Below are positions 1 to 5,927 of a stretch of DNA of 13,688 bases, piece after piece; the first letter of the stretch is position 1; each line of letters starts with the position of its first letter. A program made the translations under genes and the position numbers. A model generated the notes under the pieces. The model did no database searches. It was not told the DNA's origin and saw only the letters and a program-made list of their open reading frames with translations. Origin of the DNA: Eubacteriales Family XIII. Incertae Sedis bacterium (lineage in GTDB: Bacteria; Bacillota; Clostridia; Peptostreptococcales; Anaerovoracaceae); assembly GCA_031255695.1 (NCBI GenBank), contig JAIRSA010000081.1:1-13688 (forward strand), given 5' to 3'.

Positions 1-13
1 AAGCCTTCATGCG

Positions 14-29
14 GGCCGTTTGCGCGGCC
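14..29 (+). other. Small hairpin in the spacer upstream of 5S rRNA
   Basis: GGCCG at 14-18 pairs with CGGCC at 25-29 around a 6-nt loop. It lies directly before the 5S helix I, so it is probably part of the 23S-5S (or tRNA-5S) spacer of an rRNA operon entering from the left. No 23S 3' end or tRNA is recognisable in bases 1-39. A processing role is inference only. Confidence 0.3.
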
Positions 30-39
30 TTGCGGAAAA

Positions 40-153
40 CTGGCGACTATAGCGGCGGGGCTACACCTGTTCCCATCCCGAACACAGAAGTTAAGCCCGC
101 CTGCGCCGATGATACTTGGTGGGAAGCTGCCTGGGAAAGTAGGTCGTCGCCGG
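40..153 (+). rRNA. rrf: 5S ribosomal RNA
   Basis: Structural RNA of the large ribosomal subunit. The highly conserved loop A/helix III segment (CCCATCCCGAACACAGAAGT, about 72-91) is present, as are the downstream TACTTGG and CTGGGA(A)AGTAGG motifs. The ends were set from helix I: CTGGCGAC at 40-47 pairs with GTCGCCGG at 146-153 (one G-U pair), giving 114 nt, a normal length. It is presumably the last gene of an rRNA operon whose 16S and 23S lie left of the window. The terminator that follows and holB are immediately downstream. Confidence 0.96.
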
Positions 154-162
154 TTTTTTATT

Positions 163-202
163 GGCGGCATATTGCCGCCTTATTGTTTTTTTGTTGTTTT
201 TT
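163..202 (+). terminator. Rho-independent terminator of the rRNA operon
   Basis: A perfect 7-bp GC-rich stem, GGCGGCA (163-169) and TGCCGCC (173-179), closes on a TAT loop and is followed by a broken T-rich tract to 202. A run of six T at 154-159 directly after 5S helix I may act as a first terminator. The T tract runs straight into the Shine-Dalgarno sequence of holB at 203. Confidence 0.85.
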
Positions 203-218
203 GGAGGAGGCGTCGAAC

Positions 219-1070
219 ATGCCTTTGATAGATGCAGCGATACAGGACAGGATTGCAGCGATTGCAGGGAGAGGGGAGTTCTCCCATGCGTATATATTTG
301 CGGGAGGCAGTTCCATGGCTGCCGGCAAGGCCGCGCTGGAATTCGCGAAGGCCCTGCTCTGCGGCGGCCAGGGGAGGAAGCCATGCGGCCAATGCCTCTC
401 ATGCAGAAAGGCCGAGCACGGCACACATGAGGACATCCTGTTCCTGCGCAGGGAGAAAAACAGCATCGGGGTAAAGCAGGTGCTAGGCCTGCTTGAACGG
501 CTCCGGAACAAGCCTTACGCCGCCGACATGATGATCGCCATCATTGAGGAGGCGGACCGCATGACTGTCCAGAGCCAGAATAAACTTCTTAAGACGCTTG
601 AAGAGCCGAATCCGGGGCATATAATAATTTTGGCCCCCGAAAACCAGGAGATGCTGCTCCCGACAATAAGGTCGAGGTGTGCCGTCTTCAGGCTGGCCGG
701 CATACCCGGCGAGGGCGAGGGCGAAGGCTGGGCGGCCGAGCTGGCCAAAAGCTTCATGGAATCCAAGGCATATTATGAGATGGGCAAGCTGCTCGACGGC
801 GCGGTCACCGACAAGGAAAAGGCCTATGCGGCGCTTGACGCCATGGAGGCCCTTTGCAGGGGACATTACCTGCGCGTGGGCACGCTTCCAGGATGGCAGG
901 CACAGGGTTTGGGTGCGGCCGGCGGGCTGCCTTACGTGCATTTTGTGGATCTGATCGAGGCGGCGCGGCGTGACCTGAACAGTGACGTGAGCTATAAATA
1001 CGCATTGAGGAACCTGGCGGCGCAGAAGCTCTCGTGCATGGAGGGCGCTGCGTGGCAGCCGGGGTTTTGA
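219..1070 (+). CDS. holB: DNA polymerase III delta' subunit (clamp loader)
   Basis: A 283-residue clamp-loader subunit that helps load the sliding clamp during chromosome replication. The N-terminal AAA+ fold is recognisable. The P-loop is degenerate (GGSSMAAGKAA, about 29-39, with Ala in place of the Ser/Thr after GK), as expected for delta', which does not hydrolyse ATP. A zinc module follows (C48, then CGQCLSC with C56, C59, C62), then a Walker-B-like EEAD near 110, the helix QNKLLKTLEEP (120-130) and the SRC motif (152-154). The C-terminal third is shorter than in B. subtilis HolB (about 329 aa). ATG219 was chosen because GGAGGAGG (203-210) sits 8 nt upstream and the reading frame further up runs through 5S rRNA. 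No promoter fits between the rRNA terminator and the gene, so it may depend on rRNA readthrough. RicT is encoded downstream, as in Bacillus. Confidence 0.93.
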   Translation: MPLIDAAIQDRIAAIAGRGEFSHAYIFAGGSSMAAGKAALEFAKALLCGGQGRKPCGQCLSCRKAEHGTHEDILFLRREKNSIGVKQVLGLLERLRNKPYAADMMIAIIEEADRMTVQSQNKLLKTLEEPNPGHIIILAPENQEMLLPTIRSRCAVFRLAGIPGEGEGEGWAAELAKSFMESKAYYEMGKLLDGAVTDKEKAYAALDAMEALCRGHYLRVGTLPGWQAQGLGAAGGLPYVHFVDLIEAARRDLNSDVSYKYALRNLAAQKLSCMEGAAWQPGF

Positions 1071-1120
1071 TAAAAATTTAGAAAATAAGCCATTATTTTA
1101 TAAAAAGGGGCTGCCAAATA

Positions 1121-1149
1121 TGGTATAATAGCGGAGGGCGCTATTATAC
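1121..1149 (+). promoter_or_regulatory. Extended -10 promoter inside a perfect palindrome
   Basis: TGGTATAAT (1121-1129) is an extended -10 element. The -35 position (TAAAAA, 1101-1106, 17-bp spacer) is poor. The -10 lies in a perfect 11-bp inverted repeat, GTATAATAGCG (1123-1133) and CGCTATTATAC (1139-1149), with a GAGGG centre that would contain the start of transcription near 1136. That placement suits an operator. The promoter would serve the small membrane-protein gene and ricT. Functional assignment is inference. Confidence 0.5.
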
Positions 1150-1204
1150 ATTATTTGACGCCCTCCGCTGCGCGGAGATGGCAGATATGCCGCTGGCGCG
1201 GCAT
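1130..1204 (+). promoter_or_regulatory. Leader with alternative hairpins
   Basis: Three further inverted repeats follow the promoter palindrome. AGCGGAGGGCG (1130-1140) pairs with CGCCCTCCGCT (1159-1169) over 11 bp with an 18-nt loop. CTCCGC (1163-1168) pairs with GCGGAG (1172-1177) with loop TGC. ATGCCGC (1187-1193) pairs with GCGGCAT (1198-1204) with loop TGGC. The first two share 1163-1168, and the first also shares bases with the palindrome at 1123-1149, so they exclude each other, like the arms of an attenuator. No T tract follows, and no known riboswitch or T-box consensus was recognised. Confidence 0.45.
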
Positions 1205-1243
1205 AATCGCCGAAGGGTAGCGGCAAGGGCCAGCGAGAAAAAA

Positions 1244-1366
1244 ATGAACTATTGGAAAATTTTATTTGTCATATTGCTTTGCGTCCCTGTCATCTATGTG
1301 GCGATCCGCTTTGTCATCAAGCTGTACAGAACCTTCAGGGCGAACAAGGAGAGGATCAATATGTGA
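1244..1366 (+). CDS. Small single-pass membrane protein, function unknown
   Basis: A 40-residue predicted peptide: a short N-terminus (MNYWK), one hydrophobic segment from about residue 6 to 27 (Ile/Leu/Val rich with one Pro), then a basic tail with the KLYRTFRANKER stretch. By the positive-inside rule the tail should be cytoplasmic. ATG1244 was preferred over the in-frame ATG1178 because the latter would add 22 polar residues encoded by the hairpin leader. The ribosome site before 1244 is weak (GCGAGA or AAGGG further up). I do not recognise a family. It lies between holB and ricT, where B. subtilis has no gene. Reality of the gene rests on its coherent membrane-anchor composition and position, so confidence is moderate. 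Confidence 0.55.
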   Translation: MNYWKILFVILLCVPVIYVAIRFVIKLYRTFRANKERINM

Positions 1367-1391
1367 CAGCGCGGGCCATCCCTGCGCGGGC

Positions 1392-1412
1392 TTCGGCAGG
1401 CTTCCTGCCGGA
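1392..1412 (+). other. Strong hairpin between the small ORF and ricT
   Basis: CGGCAGG (1394-1400) pairs with CCTGCCG (1404-1410) around a CTT loop and can be extended outward by T-G and T-A pairs. No T tract follows, so it is not a standard terminator. It could stabilise or process the ricT message. The surrounding spacer 1367-1516 holds nothing else I can name. Confidence 0.4.
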
Positions 1413-1516
1413 GGGCCGGCATGTGGGAGAGCAGGGCCTGCGGCGGTCTTGTACGCTGTGTGATCGAGGGACGGTAGGTTTGGCGCCGGGGGACGGCGCG
1501 GTATGCGAGGAAGAAA

Positions 1517-2446
1517 ATGGCGATGGTTAAAGTGGTCGGCGTATGCTTCAAAAAGGCCGGCAAGGTATATTTCTTTGAACCGGGGAATATGGAGTTCAAG
1601 TGCGGCGACAAGGTCATCGTCGAGACCGCGCGGGGCATGGAGTTCGGCACGGTGAAAGGCTGCGTGCGCGAAGTGCCGCATTCAGAGGTCGTCATGCCGC
1701 TGAAAAAGGTCATGCGCATGGCGACTGAGAAGGACAAGCGGCAGCACTCGGACAACCTCAAGAAGAAGGAGCGGGCGCTTGCGCTCTGCCAGGAAAAGAT
1801 ACAGAAGCACAAGCTGGAGATGAAGCTCATAGATGTCGAGTACACATTCGACAACGCCAAGGTCATTTTCTATTTCACGGCCGACGGGCGGATCGATTTC
1901 CGCGAGCTTGTGAAGGACCTTGCCGGGGTGTTCAAGACGCGGATCGAGCTGCGCCAGATAGGGGTAAGGGACGAGGCCAAGATGCTTGGCGGCATCGGCG
2001 CCTGCGGAAGGAGCCTGTGCTGCCATTCCTGGCTGCCGGATTTCGAGCCGGTGTCCATAAAGATGGCGAAGGTGCAGAACCTTTCGCTGAACCCGACGAA
2101 AATCTCGGGGACGTGCGGGCGGCTGATGTGCTGCCTCAAGTATGAAAACGAGACCTACCAGGTGCTGCGCAAGGGCATGCCGGACATCGGCGACAGGGTG
2201 GTCACCAGCGACGGCATGGGCGTGGTGATCGACTCCAATACATTGATGAGCCAAATAAAGACGCGCCTTGTGCTGGAGGAGAAGACCGCGGACTCACCTG
2301 AAAAACTCAGCACGGAATTCTATTTCTACAAGAAGGCCGACATAAAGAAGATAATAGGGAAGAAACGCAAGCGCGTGAAAGAAGAGGAGTTCGAGGTCGC
2401 GATCGACGTCCTGCCGGAGGAGATCAAGGATCTGCTCAAGGAGTAG
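1517..2446 (+). CDS. ricT: PSP1-domain regulatory iron-sulfur protein RicT (YaaT)
   Basis: A 309-residue member of the YaaT/RicT family. In B. subtilis RicT acts with RicA and RicF in the Y-complex, which directs RNase Y to transcripts and affects competence, biofilm formation and sporulation; the complex carries [4Fe-4S] clusters. Here the N-terminal beta-rich part (to about 60) and PSP1 domain (roughly 60-150) precede the two family Cys motifs, CGRSLCC (163-169) and CGRLMCC (200-206), giving six candidate cluster ligands. A Lys/Glu-rich tail (about 285-309) ends the protein. ATG1517 was chosen for GAGG at 1507-1510 with a 6-nt gap; ATG1523 is a possible alternative. Position after holB matches Bacillus. 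Whether RicA and RicF are present cannot be seen here. Confidence 0.92.
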   Translation: MAMVKVVGVCFKKAGKVYFFEPGNMEFKCGDKVIVETARGMEFGTVKGCVREVPHSEVVMPLKKVMRMATEKDKRQHSDNLKKKERALALCQEKIQKHKLEMKLIDVEYTFDNAKVIFYFTADGRIDFRELVKDLAGVFKTRIELRQIGVRDEAKMLGGIGACGRSLCCHSWLPDFEPVSIKMAKVQNLSLNPTKISGTCGRLMCCLKYENETYQVLRKGMPDIGDRVVTSDGMGVVIDSNTLMSQIKTRLVLEEKTADSPEKLSTEFYFYKKADIKKIIGKKRKRVKEEEFEVAIDVLPEEIKDLLKE

Positions 2447-2465
2447 GCGGCGGCCGGGCAGCTGC

Positions 2466-2514
2466 GGGAGTTCGGAAGCGCCGGGCGGCGCCGGGAGTCC
2501 GGAAGCGCCGGGCG
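2466..2514. repeat. Two-copy GC-rich direct repeat between ricT and abrB
   Basis: A 22-bp sequence at 2466-2487 recurs at 2493-2514 with one mismatch (27-bp period). Both copies contain CGGAAGCGCCGGGCG. The 11-mer TCGGAAGCGCC (2472-2482) also occurs at 5084-5094 in the murA-spoVG array. It lies between the ricT stop and the convergent abrB terminator. Confidence 0.7.
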
Positions 2515-2551
2515 AAAAAAACAAACGCGGAGAATCGATCTCCGCGTTTGT
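2515..2551 (-). terminator. Rho-independent terminator of abrB
   Basis: A perfect 13-bp stem, ACAAACGCGGAGA (2521-2533) with TCTCCGCGTTTGT (2539-2551) around a 5-nt loop. On the minus strand it is followed by seven T (complement of A2515-2521), which makes it a textbook terminator for abrB, whose stop codon is 26 bp away. On the plus strand there is only a short T content after the stem, so it may stop ricT transcripts less well. Confidence 0.93.
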
Positions 2552-2577
2552 AGGGTATGCATTTGGAACTACGGCAG

Positions 2578-2820
2578 TTACATCGACTTCATTGTTTCAA
2601 TGCAGTCTTCACACACGATCTTATCGTGTATCCTCTTGACATTTTTCGCGTTTCCGCAGAAAATGCAAGCGGGCTCATACTTTTTGAGGACGATGCTGTC
2701 ACCATCAACATAGATTTCCAGCGGATCTTCCTTTTTGATATCGAAAGTTTTCCTCAGTTCTACAGGCAGTACGACTCTCCCCAATTCGTCGACTTTCCTT
2801 ACAATACCAGTTGCTTTCAT
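2578..2820 (-). CDS. abrB: AbrB-family transition-state regulator with Cys-pair C-terminus
   Basis: An 80-residue DNA-binding regulator of the swapped-hairpin AbrB class, which represses stationary-phase genes during growth. Residues 1-47 (MKATGIVRKVDELGRVVLPV onward) match AbrB closely; the basic residues R8, K9, R15 and R23 are those expected to contact DNA. Instead of the Bacillus AbrB multimerisation tail, the C-terminus carries two Cys pairs, C52-x2-C55 and C70-x2-C73, a probable zinc site seen in clostridial members. ATG2820 was chosen because the family start MKATGIVRKVDELGR begins there and a purine-rich site (AGGAAAGGGGATAGG) precedes it; the in-frame ATG at 2931 would lie in the promoter. 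It has its own promoter and terminator and points towards ricT. Confidence 0.93.
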   Translation of the reverse strand: MKATGIVRKVDELGRVVLPVELRKTFDIKKEDPLEIYVDGDSIVLKKYEPACIFCGNAKNVKRIHDKIVCEDCIETMKSM

Positions 2821-2921
2821 TTTTCCTATCCCCTTTCCTAACTTGAATTTTGCGCCGCCGACCCCTATACCGGCGTCGCTAGCCTTTTGTTGCCAATCAT
2901 TGAAAAAATTGGCGTAACGAT

Positions 2922-2950
2922 AGTTTACCACTAATTATATAATATGTCAA
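2922..2950 (-). promoter_or_regulatory. Sigma-A promoter of abrB with UP-like AT tract
   Basis: On the minus strand, TTGACA (2945-2950, perfect -35) is separated by 17 bp from TAAACT (2922-2927, -10). The sequence further upstream, about 2951-2985, is almost pure A/T with a nine-T tract, resembling an UP element. Transcription would start near 2915, leaving a leader of about 95 nt before ATG2820. Confidence 0.8.
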
Positions 2951-3019
2951 TATAATTTAGTCAAAAATTAGTATTTTTTTTTAATAGTTGCCACTAGGCC
3001 GCCGCGCCCGCTATAAATG

Positions 3020-3442
3020 TCAGGAACTGCTGCCTTCTGGGGCCTCGCCCACGCCCTGTTTGCCGCGTTTGCCACGCCCGGCGGATTTGCCGCCTGGGCC
3101 GCCATCCTGCGCGCCGCCCTGCTTATTGCCGAAAATAATGTTCTTCAGGGAGCCGATGGCATTTATCAGTGTGCTGAAGGCCGCGACGGTGCTCTGCTGC
3201 CCCTTGAGCATGTCTGAAACGGAACTGATGGATTCGGAGACGGCGGCGATGGTCTCGTCCGCGTCGCCGGCGCGCCTCGCCATGATTCCCGAAACCGTTT
3301 CGGTATCCGCGAGGATGCGGTTGATGGAGCGCACTGTGGCGACGAGGCTGCGCAAGAGATTGATCGCATAGCCGATCAACACTACCAGCCCGACACCGAT
3401 AATGATCGCGCCGAGGTCTTTCAAAGTAATGGCTGTGTCCAT
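3020..3442 (-). CDS. DUF948-like membrane-anchored protein, function unknown
   Basis: A 140-residue protein with an N-terminal membrane segment (about 10-34, Ile/Val/Gly/Leu rich), then a long amphipathic helical region to about residue 105 with Ser/Thr/Ala heptad-like spacing, and a low-complexity Gly/Lys/Arg/Ser tail (106-140). This architecture resembles DUF948 proteins, which are small, membrane-anchored and coiled-coil in Gram-positive bacteria; the family assignment is from overall look, not from a diagnostic motif. The start is firm: AAAGGAGG (3452-3459, minus strand) lies 9 nt before ATG3442. A plausible promoter and a palindrome lie just upstream, divergent from murA. The gene is monocistronic as far as seen; abrB, 200 bp further on the same strand, has its own promoter. 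No terminator was found after its stop. Confidence 0.8.
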   Translation of the reverse strand: MDTAITLKDLGAIIIGVGLVVLIGYAINLLRSLVATVRSINRILADTETVSGIMARRAGDADETIAAVSESISSVSDMLKGQQSTVAAFSTLINAIGSLKNIIFGNKQGGAQDGGPGGKSAGRGKRGKQGVGEAPEGSSS

Positions 3443-3463
3443 GTCGTATATCCTCCTTTACAT

Positions 3464-3492
3464 ATTATCACCTAAGTTTTGCAAAAACTCAA
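3464..3492 (-). promoter_or_regulatory. Promoter of the DUF948-like gene
   Basis: On the minus strand TTGAGT (3487-3492) is 17 bp from GATAAT (3464-3469). Transcription would begin near 3457, which makes a leader of only about 15 nt starting inside the AGGAGG ribosome site. The match is reasonable but the very short leader leaves some doubt. Confidence 0.55.
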
Positions 3493-3503
3493 CAAGTTTT
3501 TGC
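3481..3503. promoter_or_regulatory. Operator-like palindrome over the -35 region
   Basis: A perfect 9-bp inverted repeat, GCAAAAACT (3481-3489) and AGTTTTTGC (3495-3503), centred on CAACA. It covers the -35 hexamer (3487-3492) of the DUF948-like gene, a typical repressor position. There is no T tract in the right place for a terminator on either strand. A second A/T-rich palindrome, CCGAAAA (3543-3549) and TTTTCGG (3554-3560), lies closer to murA. Confidence 0.5.
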
Positions 3504-3630
3504 TTCGAAACCTTAAAAAACCTTCGGATTCTTTGATTCTAGCCGAAAATTTTTTTTCGGGGCGCTTGGAGGATGCCAGGAAGGGGGCCAGAAAGACGCC
3601 AGAAAGAACTAAAAAACCTAGCCATTGACA

Positions 3631-3659
3631 TTGTAATTATGCACAGGAAAATGTATAAT
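3631..3659 (+). promoter_or_regulatory. Promoter of murA
   Basis: TATAAT (3654-3659) is a perfect -10. At the standard 17-bp spacing the -35 is TTGTAA (3631-3636, four of six). A perfect TTGACA is present at 3625-3630 but its 23-bp spacing is too long for normal sigma-A use. Transcription would start near 3666, about 45 nt before the GTG start. Confidence 0.75.
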
Positions 3660-3710
3660 GGTTATTTGAGAGGCGTGTGGCCTGATCGGAATAAGTTAAC
3701 GGAGGATTTA

Positions 3711-5039
3711 GTGGCGAAATTTTATATCAATAATAAAAGCGGCCGGTGCGCGCTTTCCGGGCAGGTTGAGATAAGCGGCTCGAAAAACGCGGTGCTGCCC
3801 ATACTGGCGGCGGCCCTTCTGACTGACGAAGGGTGCGAGATCCTGGATGTGCCCGCCCTGCGCGACGTCGAGGTGATGTGCATGCTGCTGAGGAGCATGG
3901 GGGCCAAGGTCAAGGAGCATTATATAATCAATTCGGTTGAGCTGGATGCCTCAGACATCACTTCGGCGGAAGCCCCGTATGGGCTGGTCAAGAAGATGCG
4001 GGCATCGATATTGGCTATGGGGCCCCTGCTGGCCCGGACAGGGAAGGCGAGGATCGCGCTTCCCGGCGGATGCGCCATAGGGGCGCGCCCGATAAACCTG
4101 CACCTGAAGGGCTTCAGGGCGCTGGGCGCCAAGATCAAGGAGTCCGGCGGCTTTATCGAGGCAACGGCCGCGTCGGGGCTGTCAGGCGCCAACATATACC
4201 TCGATTTCCCCAGCGTCGGCGCCACGGAGAACATAATCATGGCGGCTGTGATGGCCAAGGGCCCCACCGTCCTCGAAAATGTGGCGGAAGAGCCCGAAAT
4301 AGTCGATCTGGCCAATTTCCTGAACAAAATGGGCGCACGGATCAAGGGCGCCGGCACCGACACTATAAAGATCGAAGGCGTCGAGCGGCTGCGGGGCACC
4401 AAGCACACCGTGATCCCCGACAGGATAGAGACGGGCACATATATGCTGGCCGCGGCCATCACAAGGAGCAAGGTCGAGATCAAGAATACCGTGCCGGATC
4501 ATGTCAGGCCGCTGATCGCCAAGCTCAAGGAGTGCGGGGTGGGCATCGAGGAGGTTGACGACAGCCTGATCGTCGACGCCACGAAAGGCCCGCTGATCCC
4601 GGCTGACATAAAGACGCTGCCTTATCCGGGCTTCCCGACGGACCTCCAGCCCCAGTTCATGGCCTTCCTGTCCACAGTAAAGGGCGACAGCGCTGTCATA
4701 GAGACGGTGTTTGAGAAAAGGTACAGGCATGTAGGCGAACTGAACCGCATGGGCGCCAGCATAAAGGCTGAGGGCAATGTGGCGACGATAGACGGCGGGA
4801 AGCGCCTCCACGGCGCACAGGTGCTCGCGACCGATCTGAGGGCGGGCGCGGCGCTGACGCTGGCCGCGCTGGCCGCGAAAGGGCGGACTGAGATATCGGA
4901 GATCTACCATATAGAAAGGGGCTATTCGGATTACATCAAAAAACTCAGGAAACTGGGCGTCGATATAGTCAAGGCCGACGACACGCCCCTTGCGGGCAGG
5001 GGAGCGGCCGCAGCGGCTTACGGGGGCGAAGGCCTGTAG
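3711..5039 (+). CDS. murA: UDP-N-acetylglucosamine 1-carboxyvinyltransferase
   Basis: A 442-residue cytoplasmic enzyme that transfers enolpyruvate from PEP to UDP-GlcNAc, the first committed step of peptidoglycan synthesis. The signature SGSKNAVLPI (22-31, with K25 and N26 binding substrate) and the active-site loop PGGCAIGARP (118-127) are intact. The catalytic residue is Cys121, not Asp, so the enzyme has the fosfomycin-binding cysteine. The PTDLQPQ motif and the repeated EPSP-synthase-like inside-out barrel halves are present. The start is GTG3711, with GGAGG (3701-3705) 5 nt upstream; the longer frame from 3573 would translate through the promoter. The last 15 or so residues are Ala/Gly rich. 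It is followed by a repeat array and no recognisable terminator. Many Firmicutes have two MurA paralogues, so a second copy elsewhere is possible. Confidence 0.96.
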   Translation: MAKFYINNKSGRCALSGQVEISGSKNAVLPILAAALLTDEGCEILDVPALRDVEVMCMLLRSMGAKVKEHYIINSVELDASDITSAEAPYGLVKKMRASILAMGPLLARTGKARIALPGGCAIGARPINLHLKGFRALGAKIKESGGFIEATAASGLSGANIYLDFPSVGATENIIMAAVMAKGPTVLENVAEEPEIVDLANFLNKMGARIKGAGTDTIKIEGVERLRGTKHTVIPDRIETGTYMLAAAITRSKVEIKNTVPDHVRPLIAKLKECGVGIEEVDDSLIVDATKGPLIPADIKTLPYPGFPTDLQPQFMAFLSTVKGDSAVIETVFEKRYRHVGELNRMGASIKAEGNVATIDGGKRLHGAQVLATDLRAGAALTLAALAAKGRTEISEIYHIERGYSDYIKKLRKLGVDIVKADDTPLAGRGAAAAAYGGEGL

Positions 5040-5245
5040 CGCCTGCCCCGGGCAGCCCCAGCGGAAGCCGGAAACGCCTGCGATCGGAAGCGCCTGCGCC
5101 AGGCACCCCCAGCGGCGGCAAGCAGCGCCTGCCCCAGGCAGCCCCAGCGGCGGCAAGCAGCGCTTGCGCCAGGCAGCCCCGGCGGAAGCCGGAAACGCCT
5201 GCGATCAGAAGCGCCTGCCCCAAGCAGCCCCGGCGGCGGCATGCT
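5039..5245. repeat. GC-rich tandem array of 35-bp and 51-bp units after murA
   Basis: Five consecutive units all start with GCGCCTGC or GCGCTTGC: a 51-bp unit (5039-5089), two 35-bp units (5090-5124 and 5125-5159, differing at a few bases), a second 51-bp unit (5160-5210) and a final 35-bp unit with a diverged end (5211-5245). The long units carry an additional segment containing GGAAACGCCTGCGATC. There are no unique spacers between units, so it is not CRISPR. The 35-bp period is not a multiple of three, so it cannot encode a regular protein repeat. The array begins on the last base of the murA stop codon. Confidence 0.9.
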
Positions 5246-5566
5246 GGCTGGGCTGCCCCCATAATCCCGGACAAAACAAAATCGGCTTGGCGGCCCTGCG
5301 GCCTGGCACAAAGCCATCCTATCCCGCCCAAGGCGGGCCACCAAACCGTGCTGTGCCGGCAGCTATGCGCCGGCCCGAATAAAGGCAACAAGAAAGCGAG
5401 GCGTCCAAACAGCGCCAGAATGCAGCAGTTTGCCTGGAAACAATGCCTGACAGCATTAGCGCTGCCCTGGACCAGCGGCCGATAGGCGGCCAGCATGCAA
5501 AACCCCGCCCAGGGCATACGCATATCGAATAACGTCAGCTCTTAGCGTCAACCTTCTGCGGCATCC
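5246..5566. other. Intergenic region between the murA array and spoVG, no gene seen
   Basis: No coding frame with a ribosome site or family resemblance was found on either strand. It contains small GC palindromes, for example CCCGCC (5323-5328) with GGCGGG (5332-5337) around CAA, and GCCGGC-type sequences near 5357-5373. None is followed by a T tract, so no intrinsic terminator could be assigned to murA (plus) or spoVG (minus), which converge here. Confidence 0.6.
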
Positions 5567-5866
5567 CTATTGGGCGCTTGCCATGCCCATAAGGCCCTCT
5601 TCGACTTTTTCGTCCAGAATCTTTTCGTATTCCGCGAAAATAGCGTCCTTAATACGGTTCCGGGTCTCCGAGATCAGCGGGTGTGCGATATCCCTGAAAT
5701 CCCCTTCGCCCATCTTCCTGCTTGGCATAGCAATGAACAGTCCGTTCTGCCCTTCAATGATCTTGATGTCATGAACGACGAACTCGTCATCGAATGTCAC
5801 TGAAACAACCGCCTTCATTTTTCCTTCTTCGCTTACCTTACGCACTCTAACATCAGTAATTTTCAT
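5567..5866 (-). CDS. spoVG: SpoVG, RNA/DNA-binding regulator
   Basis: A 99-residue small regulator, named for its role in spore cortex formation and septation in Bacillus and known as a nucleic-acid-binding global regulator in several Gram-positives. The N-terminus MKITDVRVRKV, the central VHDIKIIEGQNGLFIAMPSRK (split around residues 31-51) and HPLISETRNRI (62-72) are all typical of the family, followed by an acidic helix (EKILDEKVEE). The start at 5866 is set by the family N-terminus and by AGGGTGG about 8 nt before it; the frame's upstream in-frame ATG at 5890 lacks family support. It is transcribed away from murC, whereas in Bacillus spoVG leads into gcaD-prs on the same strand, so a local inversion or insertion has separated them here. 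Confidence 0.96.
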   Translation of the reverse strand: MKITDVRVRKVSEEGKMKAVVSVTFDDEFVVHDIKIIEGQNGLFIAMPSRKMGEGDFRDIAHPLISETRNRIKDAIFAEYEKILDEKVEEGLMGMASAQ

Positions 5867-5927
5867 TCGGGAACCACCCTTTCTGCTCAATGACGCTGAG
5901 AGAACAAAACATCACATCCATACCAAT

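Noticed and set aside
9..218. N-terminal extension of holB from base 9
   Set aside because: It runs through 5S rRNA and its terminator; the ribosome site and protein family fix the start at 219.
1071..1243. T-box or known riboswitch before the small ORF
   Set aside because: No T-box core, no known aptamer consensus and no terminator T tract; only the alternative inverted repeats are supported.
2821..2931. 37-codon N-terminal extension of abrB
   Set aside because: Its ATG overlaps the -10 element of the abrB promoter, so it would not be in the transcript, and the family start is at 2820.
3573..3710. 46-codon N-terminal extension of murA
   Set aside because: It covers the murA promoter; GTG3711 has a GGAGG site and the family N-terminus.
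4182..5156. 324-residue minus-strand open frame across murA and the repeat array
   Set aside because: Antisense to murA, and its N-terminal part is read from the tandem repeats; no ribosome site or domain.
5039..5245. CRISPR array
   Set aside because: Units abut without unique spacers and vary in length (35 and 51 bp); no cas genes nearby.
4990..5382. 130-residue plus-strand Pro/Ala/Gly-rich open frame in the array
   Set aside because: It is read from the repeat DNA after the end of murA in another frame; the 35-bp period shifts frame between units, so no protein repeat is maintained.
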